From Paraburkholderia sp. FT54 (GTDB lineage Bacteria > Pseudomonadota > Gammaproteobacteria > Burkholderiales > Burkholderiaceae), in assembly GCF_031585635.1 (NCBI RefSeq), contig NZ_CP134195.1, positions 434,001-498,000 on the forward strand: a stretch of 64,000 nucleotides of DNA. Direction: 5' to 3'. The position numbers were made by a program, and so were the translations under genes. The notes beneath the pieces were generated by a model that worked only from the letters and a program-made list of their open reading frames with translations, did not search any database and was not told the origin of the DNA. Shown in pieces: positions 59,227-64,000 of the stretch. How positions within the stretch are numbered: the stretch's first letter is position 1; the number at the start of each line of letters is the position of its first letter.

Positions 59227-60021
59227 ATGTTGCCCCATACGACTCAAAGCGAAGCCCGCAAGCTGGCGGTTCACGACATCCACAAACGCTTCGGTGACAA
59301 CGAAGTGCTGAAAGGCATATCCCTCAACGCCAACAAAGGCGACGTCATCAGCATCATCGGCGCGAGTGGCTCGGGTAAAAGCACCTTCTTGCGCTGTATA
59401 AACTTCCTCGAAAGGCCGAACGCTGGCCGAATTGTTGTCGACGGCGTGGAGGTAAAGACTGAGGTCGACAAGATTGGGAACCTCGATGTCGCGGACCGCA
59501 AGCAGCTGCAACGCATGCGAACCAAGCTCGCAATGGTGTTCCAGCACTTCAACCTGTGGGCGCACATGAACGTGCTCGAGAACGTTATCGAGGCACCGAT
59601 TCATGTTCTTGGACTGTCGCGTAGCGAAGCGGAGGAACGCGCGCGCGCATTCCTCGAGAAAGTTGGTCTCCCTGCGCGCGTTGAGAAGCAGTACCCGTCG
59701 CATTTGTCGGGTGGTCAACAGCAGCGGGTGGCAATAGCGCGCGCCCTCGCGATGAATCCCGACGTCATGCTTTTCGATGAACCTACTTCAGCGCTCGACC
59801 CTGAGCTGGTTGGCGAAGTTCTGAGAGTGATGCAAAAGCTTGCCGAAGAAGGTCGGACGATGATTGTGGTCACGCACGAGATGGGTTTCGCGCGCAATGT
59901 GTCCAATCGTGTGATGTTCTTGCACCAAGGGCGCACTGAAGAAGAAGGCTTGCCAGACGAAGTGCTGAGCACCCCGCGTAGCGACCGATTGAAGCAGTTT
60001 CTGTCTGGCAGTCTCAAGTAA
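59227..60021 (+). CDS. ABC transporter ATPase (HisP/OccP type)
   Basis: ATP-binding subunit of 264 residues for polar amino acid uptake. Walker A G45-ASGSGKST-53, signature LSGGQQQR, Walker [15 protein letters not shown] and the switch histidine TH in VVTHEMGF. It should energise the two permeases at 57473-58929. It is cut off from them by a 297-base gap that holds inverted repeats, so it may have its own promoter. Confidence 0.92.
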   Translation: MLPHTTQSEARKLAVHDIHKRFGDNEVLKGISLNANKGDVISIIGASGSGKSTFLRCINFLERPNAGRIVVDGVEVKTEVDKIGNLDVADRKQLQRMRTKLAMVFQHFNLWAHMNVLENVIEAPIHVLGLSRSEAEERARAFLEKVGLPARVEKQYPSHLSGGQQQRVAIARALAMNPDVMLFDEPTSALDPELVGEVLRVMQKLAEEGRTMIVVTHEMGFARNVSNRVMFLHQGRTEEEGLPDEVLSTPRSDRLKQFLSGSLK

Positions 60022-60478
60022 GCCGCGCACGTTGCAGAGTGATGAGCAGCACCACCTCGCGCGTTGGGTGGGGCAGACGCGACTCAGGCGGCAGTCGTCG
60101 CGGTGCCACTTGCCTCGATATCCGGCGCGGACGCAATCTTCGATTTGCTGAACGTTGCCAAAGAGACGGATGACTCCTCGCTCTAACGCGTGAGACTCTC
60201 CTCGCAGAATAGACGTGTCAAATGCATGCAGTGATGGACGGACTCTGGAATTGCCGATGGCAGGTACAAGCTATCAGCGAAATAGACAAACTTCGCCGCT
60301 AAAACGGCCGTAATCTCGAAGTACGTTTTGCGGCCGACCCTTGGACACACTTTTTGCTGGCTGGTGTTCGTAGCGTGACTGCAAGCATTCCTGGTGGACC
60401 AGTCTTACCCGCTTTACCCACGCAGACAAATAAAAAGGTTGCAAGTAGTTATTTAAAATAAAGTAGTTTGGAGAACTT
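60022..60478. other. Long intergenic region before the porin
   Basis: No convincing gene on either strand in 457 bases. An AT-rich stretch (60430-60478) with TTAAAATAAAG and GGAG lies directly before the porin start and probably carries its leader. Confidence 0.35.
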
Positions 60479-61624
60479 ATGAAAAAGAGCATTCTTGCGG
60501 GACTTATTATTTCCACTTTTACGGCCCCCGCTTTCGCCCAAAACAGCGTGACGCTTTACGGGTTGATTGACGAAGGCTTTGATTACACCAATAACGTCGC
60601 AGGCGGCAAGGTGTATGAACTCCAGAGTGGCTTCGCCCAAGGTAGCCGATTTGGCCTTAAAGGGGCCGAGGACCTTGGTGGTGGCCTGAAAGCCGTGTTC
60701 CAGTTGGAGAATGGCTTCAATGTCAACAATGGAAAACTTGGGCAGGGTGGCCTCATGTTTGGCCGTCAGGCGTACGTTGGTATCTCGTCAAGCCAGTGGG
60801 GCTCGGTTACGTTGGGTCGACAGTACGACTCCGTCGTAGACTATCTGGCGCAGACCACGGCAAACGGCAACTGGGCGGGCTATCTGTTTTCCCACCCGTA
60901 TGACAACGACAACACGGACAACTCGTTCCGCGTCAATAACACGGTGAAGTACACGAGTCCCGAAATTGCCGGGCTGCAGTTTGGCGGAACGTATAGCTTC
61001 AGTAACGACACTAACTTCGCCAACAATCGCCAGTACAGCGCTGGCGCGCAGTACTCCAACGGTGGCCTGCTTCTCGCAGCGGCGTACCTGCAGGCCAATA
61101 ATCCATCGGCGACAGCAGGCGGCGCTATCAATAACGGAGGTGACGAGAATTTCGTGGGAAGCAAGCTGCGAATTTTCGGCGCGGGAGCTAGCTATACGTT
61201 CGGGTCGGCGAACGTGGGCGTCTCATACACGAATACGTACGTCGCAAACCCGACCACTTCCGGATACGTCGGAGACATCACGCTGCCCACAGGTACGCTG
61301 TCGAACCTACGATTCCAGAACTTTGAGATTAACGGCAAGTACCAGTTCACGCCGGCGTTCTATGTGGGTGCAATGTACACATACACCCGTACCGACTTCA
61401 ACAGTACCGAGGGGAAGCTCAATCCAAGCTATCAGATGGTTGGGTTGATGGCCGACTACAACCTCTCAAAACGCACTGACGTCTACCTACAAGGCGCTTA
61501 CCAGCACGTAGGTGGCGACCGTACAGGTACCGTCCTCGACTTTGCCTTCGTGCCAGGTGCCGATAACGTCTCCTCCACCCAAAATCAGGTGGTCGCGCGA
61601 GTCGCTATCCGTCATAAGTTCTAA
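60479..61624 (+). CDS. Gram-negative porin
   Basis: Outer-membrane porin of 381 residues: signal peptide about 1-20 (cut after FA), first strand QNSVTLYGLIDEGF, GSRFGLKGAEDLGGGLKAVFQLENGF, VTLGRQYDS, and the C-terminal aromatic residue (VARVAIRHKF) recognised by the BAM complex. It may let opines or amino acids reach the periplasmic binding protein, judged only from its place. It is related to the partial porin at the left edge. Confidence 0.93.
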   Translation: MKKSILAGLIISTFTAPAFAQNSVTLYGLIDEGFDYTNNVAGGKVYELQSGFAQGSRFGLKGAEDLGGGLKAVFQLENGFNVNNGKLGQGGLMFGRQAYVGISSSQWGSVTLGRQYDSVVDYLAQTTANGNWAGYLFSHPYDNDNTDNSFRVNNTVKYTSPEIAGLQFGGTYSFSNDTNFANNRQYSAGAQYSNGGLLLAAAYLQANNPSATAGGAINNGGDENFVGSKLRIFGAGASYTFGSANVGVSYTNTYVANPTTSGYVGDITLPTGTLSNLRFQNFEINGKYQFTPAFYVGAMYTYTRTDFNSTEGKLNPSYQMVGLMADYNLSKRTDVYLQGAYQHVGGDRTGTVLDFAFVPGADNVSSTQNQVVARVAIRHKF

Positions 61625-61632
61625 CCAGGTCA

Positions 61633-61671
61633 ATCGGGAGCATGTTCGAGGTTTGAGCTCTCGCTCCCGAT
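61633..61671 (+). terminator. Hairpin after the porin gene
   Basis: ATCGGGAGC (61633-61641) pairs perfectly with GCTCCCGAT (61663-61671), loop 21 bases, 9 bases after the stop. No T run follows. The remaining sequence to 61986 shows no intact gene; a short minus-strand piece reading KSNTPLHELIREYPHLTES ending at 61695 may be a decayed gene end. Confidence 0.5.
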
Positions 61672-61986
61672 GAACCCAAATAGGAGTGTCGGCGTCACGA
61701 CTCTGTCAGATGAGGGTACTCGCGAATCAATTCGTGCAGCGGCGTGTTGGACTTGGCCGTGTGCTTGAAGGTCGGCGTCTCGTCGAGCCACTACGGATGA
61801 ACCGGTCGACCGCTCCAATCAGGTGACGACGTGTGGAGGGGATGCGCCAGTCCCAAGATTCCCGCGTTTTGAGACTCTATTCGGAATAAATGAAAACGCC
61901 AACGCCGACCCCAAATTCGGTCCATAGATTTTCGGTGCGAACTCTGCGCGTTCACCGTGAATTTTCAACCTCTGCGTGAGAAAAGC

Positions 61987-62898
61987 ATGAACACAGACAA
62001 GACCACCTTTGATGCCAAGACGACAGCTTCGCTTCTCGAATACGCCACGCTCGTGAACGTCCTGCGGGAGACGATTGTCGAGTATGGAGCCGGACGCATC
62101 GCGAGCCCCGAGCGCCTTGCCATTCCGTTGCAGCAAGGCGGCCTGATGCTCTCCATGCCGTCGAGTGCTGAAGACATTGCAATCCACAAGCTCGTGAACG
62201 TCTGCCCCGGCAACATCGCGCGAAATCTGCCGACCATCAACGGGCAAGTCATCGCGTGTGACTCGATTACTGGCGAGATGATGTTCATTCTGGACGGCCC
62301 GACTGTGACTGGCCGACGGACTGCCGCTGTCTCGGCGCTGGGCGCAATGACGCTTTCGAATGGTTTGCTCAAGAAAATTCTGGTCATCGGTACTGGCAAG
62401 CAGGCATCCAACCACGTCGAAGCGTTCGCCACACTCTTCCCCGATGCGCGCATCCTGTCGAAGGGCATCTCCGATGACGACACGCGAAGCTTTGTCGAAC
62501 GCCAGAAGGCGGTCGCTCCGAACCTCGAAGCATTGCAAGGCGAGATTCCCGAATCCGTCGACGTGGTCGTTACCGTGACGACGAGCAGGAAGCCTGTTTA
62601 CGACGAAGCGGCGCGCGTTGGTCGCCTAGTTATTGGCGTAGGTGCATTTACTCCGGACGCTGCTGAAATCAGCAAGCTGGTCGTTGATGGCAGTTTCGTG
62701 GTCGTCGACGACCCGGTTGGCGCGAAGCATGAAGCAGGCGACCTTATCCAGGCCAACTTCGAGTGGAGCAGGGCTGGCTCTTTGGCGCAAGCGATTCAAG
62801 GTCAACTGAGCGTGGATGCACCGGTTTTCTTCAAGAGTGTCGGATGCGCGGCATGGGACCTGGCAGCGTGCCGAGTCGCCCGCAAAGCGCTCGGTTAA
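61987..62898 (+). CDS. Ornithine cyclodeaminase/mu-crystallin family, likely delta1-pyrroline-2-carboxylate reductase
   Basis: A 303-residue NAD(P)-dependent enzyme of the OCD/mu-crystallin family. It has ALGAMTLSNG, a Rossmann motif ILVIGTGKQASNHVEAF and VDVVVTVTTSRKPVY, closest in feel to LhpI-type imino acid reductases (pyrroline-2-carboxylate to proline) rather than true ornithine cyclodeaminase. It would reduce the imine made by the upstream dehydrogenase. ATG at 61987 is preferred over GTG at 61957. Confidence 0.85.
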   Translation: MNTDKTTFDAKTTASLLEYATLVNVLRETIVEYGAGRIASPERLAIPLQQGGLMLSMPSSAEDIAIHKLVNVCPGNIARNLPTINGQVIACDSITGEMMFILDGPTVTGRRTAAVSALGAMTLSNGLLKKILVIGTGKQASNHVEAFATLFPDARILSKGISDDDTRSFVERQKAVAPNLEALQGEIPESVDVVVTVTTSRKPVYDEAARVGRLVIGVGAFTPDAAEISKLVVDGSFVVVDDPVGAKHEAGDLIQANFEWSRAGSLAQAIQGQLSVDAPVFFKSVGCAAWDLAACRVARKALG

Positions 62899-63228
62899 TC
62901 AAAAAAGCGGCTACGAAGGCGAAGTGTCTCTGCCATGCCGGAAGCTCTTTTCAAGAACTGTGGAGCAATCGGTGCTTAGAGATACTTTGAGACGTTTCCC
63001 CTCGCAGTAAACCGTGCTCGCCGACATGCCATCTGACAGCTCGCCACGAGTTGGGGGTAGACGCAGAAGATGCGCGAATAGTTGGGGTTGGTGAACGGTC
63101 GTTTGGCTCCGGCACCACGCAGGACGTGAAAGCACCTCTGACATCGGACGGGCTGCTGCCGAACACGCGAGTGGTTCGGCATTCGTTAAAAAGTGTCAGT
63201 TCGCTGTGGTCGATTTGCGTGTACGATA
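62899..63228. other. Gap with no supported gene
   Basis: No convincing coding sequence. It leads up to the LexA box and imuA remnant. Confidence 0.3.
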
Positions 63229-63244
63229 CTGTATAAATATACAG
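63229..63244. promoter_or_regulatory. LexA (SOS) box
   Basis: CTGTATAAATATACAG is a perfect CTGT-N8-ACAG box, 13 bases before the imuA start codon. imuA-imuB-dnaE2 operons are LexA-controlled in many proteobacteria, so it is a real but now possibly functionless site. Confidence 0.8.
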
Positions 63245-63257
63245 GTTTTTCCACCGC

Positions 63258-63623
63258 CAATGTCCACTGCTACTGTCACTGTTGAGGAGATACACCCTTC
63301 CACGGCTACGGGCGTCGCAGCTCGCCCGTAGCCGTGGAAGGGTTGTCGAGACTGGGTATCCAGCACTATCGGCGGAAGTGCCCGGTGGCGGCTGGCCTGT
63401 CGGAGCGCTGGTTGACCTTCTTGTCCAGCAGGCCGGTGTTGGCGAACTCCGACTGTTACGCCCAGCGCTTAGCGCTGCAGGCAACCGGCCGATTGCGTTC
63501 GTCCAGTCACCGCATACCCCCGACGGCTTGGGGCTCAGCTACATCGGGCAGTCTCTGGACCAAGTGCTTCGAGTGAATGCGCAGAAACACGACGACGGTC
63601 GACAGGGTCAAACGGGCCTATGA
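63258..63623 (+). pseudogene. imuA: imuA remnant (translesion synthesis protein), frameshifted and truncated
   Basis: The ATG frame (63258) reads STATVTVEEIHPS, then goes wrong and stops at 63327. In the next frame LRASQLARSRGRVVETGYPALSAEVPGGGWPVGALVDLLVQQAGVGELRLLRPAL is clearly ImuA. Similarity ends near 63590 (RVNAQKHDD); the C-terminal half and imuB/dnaE2 are absent. A frameshift near HPS and a 3' truncation make it a pseudogene. Confidence 0.8.
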
Positions 63624-63841
63624 TTCCGACGTAGTTCATGACGTCCATTTCGGAGTTGCCTAGAGACATGCTGCACTCGCAGAGTGGAGATAAGCGAGGC
63701 TCCTCGGTATGGGCGCGGTGCGCTCGGGACCTCTTGGGGGGTGCTGAAGCCATGAACTCAGTTGATGCAACGATTTGTAGAACGCCTATCGTGCCGCTTG
63801 TGCTCGATTCGACGGGCGTTCCCATGAACGAACGTCTATGG

Positions 63842-64000
63842 CTAGGTCCAGTAGTCGCTACCCAAGCTTTCCAAGAATTCGTCTCGCTCTTCCTCGGAGA
63901 TAAAGATTTCTGATTTTTCTCCCGACGCGCACATTATTGATTCGAATGACTTGAACTTGGAAATCCATCGCCAAGTCGCGTAGGCATCGATAGCCCCGGC
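63842..64000 (-). CDS. C-terminal end of a hypothetical protein (runs off the right edge)
   Basis: On the minus strand the frame from the window edge reads WRWISKFKSFESIMC ... EIFISEEERDEFLESLGSDYWT and stops at 63842. The acidic helical text looks like protein. Start and family are outside the window, so it is only a likely partial gene. Confidence 0.4.
   Translation of the reverse strand, partial: AGAIDAYATWRWISKFKSFESIMCASGEKSEIFISEEERDEFLESLGSDYWT

Noticed and set aside
60022..60478. Transposase remnant before the porin
   Set aside because: Fragments on either strand did not match any transposase motif I can name, so none is claimed.
63638..63913. A 91-codon plus-strand frame at the right end
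   Set aside because: No domain, poor start context, and it overlaps a more protein-like minus-strand frame.

Overview
The window is high-GC betaproteobacterial DNA, most likely from the Burkholderiaceae and probably Paraburkholderia. The reasons are the gene order coq7-mraZ-rsmH-ftsL-ftsI-murE-murF-mraY-murD-ftsW-murG-murC-ddlB-ftsQ-ftsA-ftsZ-peroxiredoxin-lpxC-dciA-secA-argJ, the 16-strand porins, and a BPSL0761-type small protein. The genus is inferred; no search was run.

Core region (1-37,400). A partial porin and coq7 come first. Then follows a complete division and cell wall (dcw) cluster driven from a promoter with four phased MraZ boxes, with most genes coupled by 4-base overlaps. It covers the UDP-MurNAc-pentapeptide branch (MurC, MurD, MurE, MurF, Ddl), the lipid steps (MraY, MurG), septal synthesis (FtsW, FtsI) and the divisome core (FtsL, FtsQ, FtsA, FtsZ). 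lpxC (lipid A), dciA and secA come next. A full-length group II intron with its own maturase sits in the secA 5' leader, just after the likely secA promoter. Beyond secA lie argJ, a DUF815 ATPase and a Nudix hydrolase. A minus-strand group follows: yacG, zapD, coaE, prepilin peptidase, pilC-like and gspE/pilB-like genes, and a CorC/HlyC protein.

Accessory region (37,423 to the window end). It begins at the 3' half of a tRNA-Pro(CGG) gene, interrupted in the anticodon arm, which marks one end of an integrated element. Next to it are five GCGCAG(C/A)T repeats, an AlpA-like helix-turn-helix gene, and an unusual 670-residue tyrosine recombinase with an internal helix-turn-helix. The intact tRNA copy at the other end is not in the window, so the element probably runs past base 64,000. 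Its first part (40.6-49.1 kb) holds small mostly unknown genes: an XRE regulator with a perfect palindromic operator, two HAD-like proteins (one without catalytic aspartates), a frameshifted DUF6088 gene, and a divergent gene fusing an Mrr-type nuclease to a beta-propeller. That last gene is the strongest candidate for an undescribed defence function.

The second part (49.6-62.9 kb) is metabolic. A minus-strand operon carries a LysR regulator, an unknown gene, muconolactone isomerase and a BenE transporter. Divergent from it is a likely opine or N-substituted amino acid catabolic set: periplasmic binding protein, three-subunit FAD/2Fe-2S dehydrogenase, ABC permeases and ATPase, a porin and a pyrroline-2-carboxylate reductase-like enzyme. 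The right end has a decayed imuA behind an intact LexA box.
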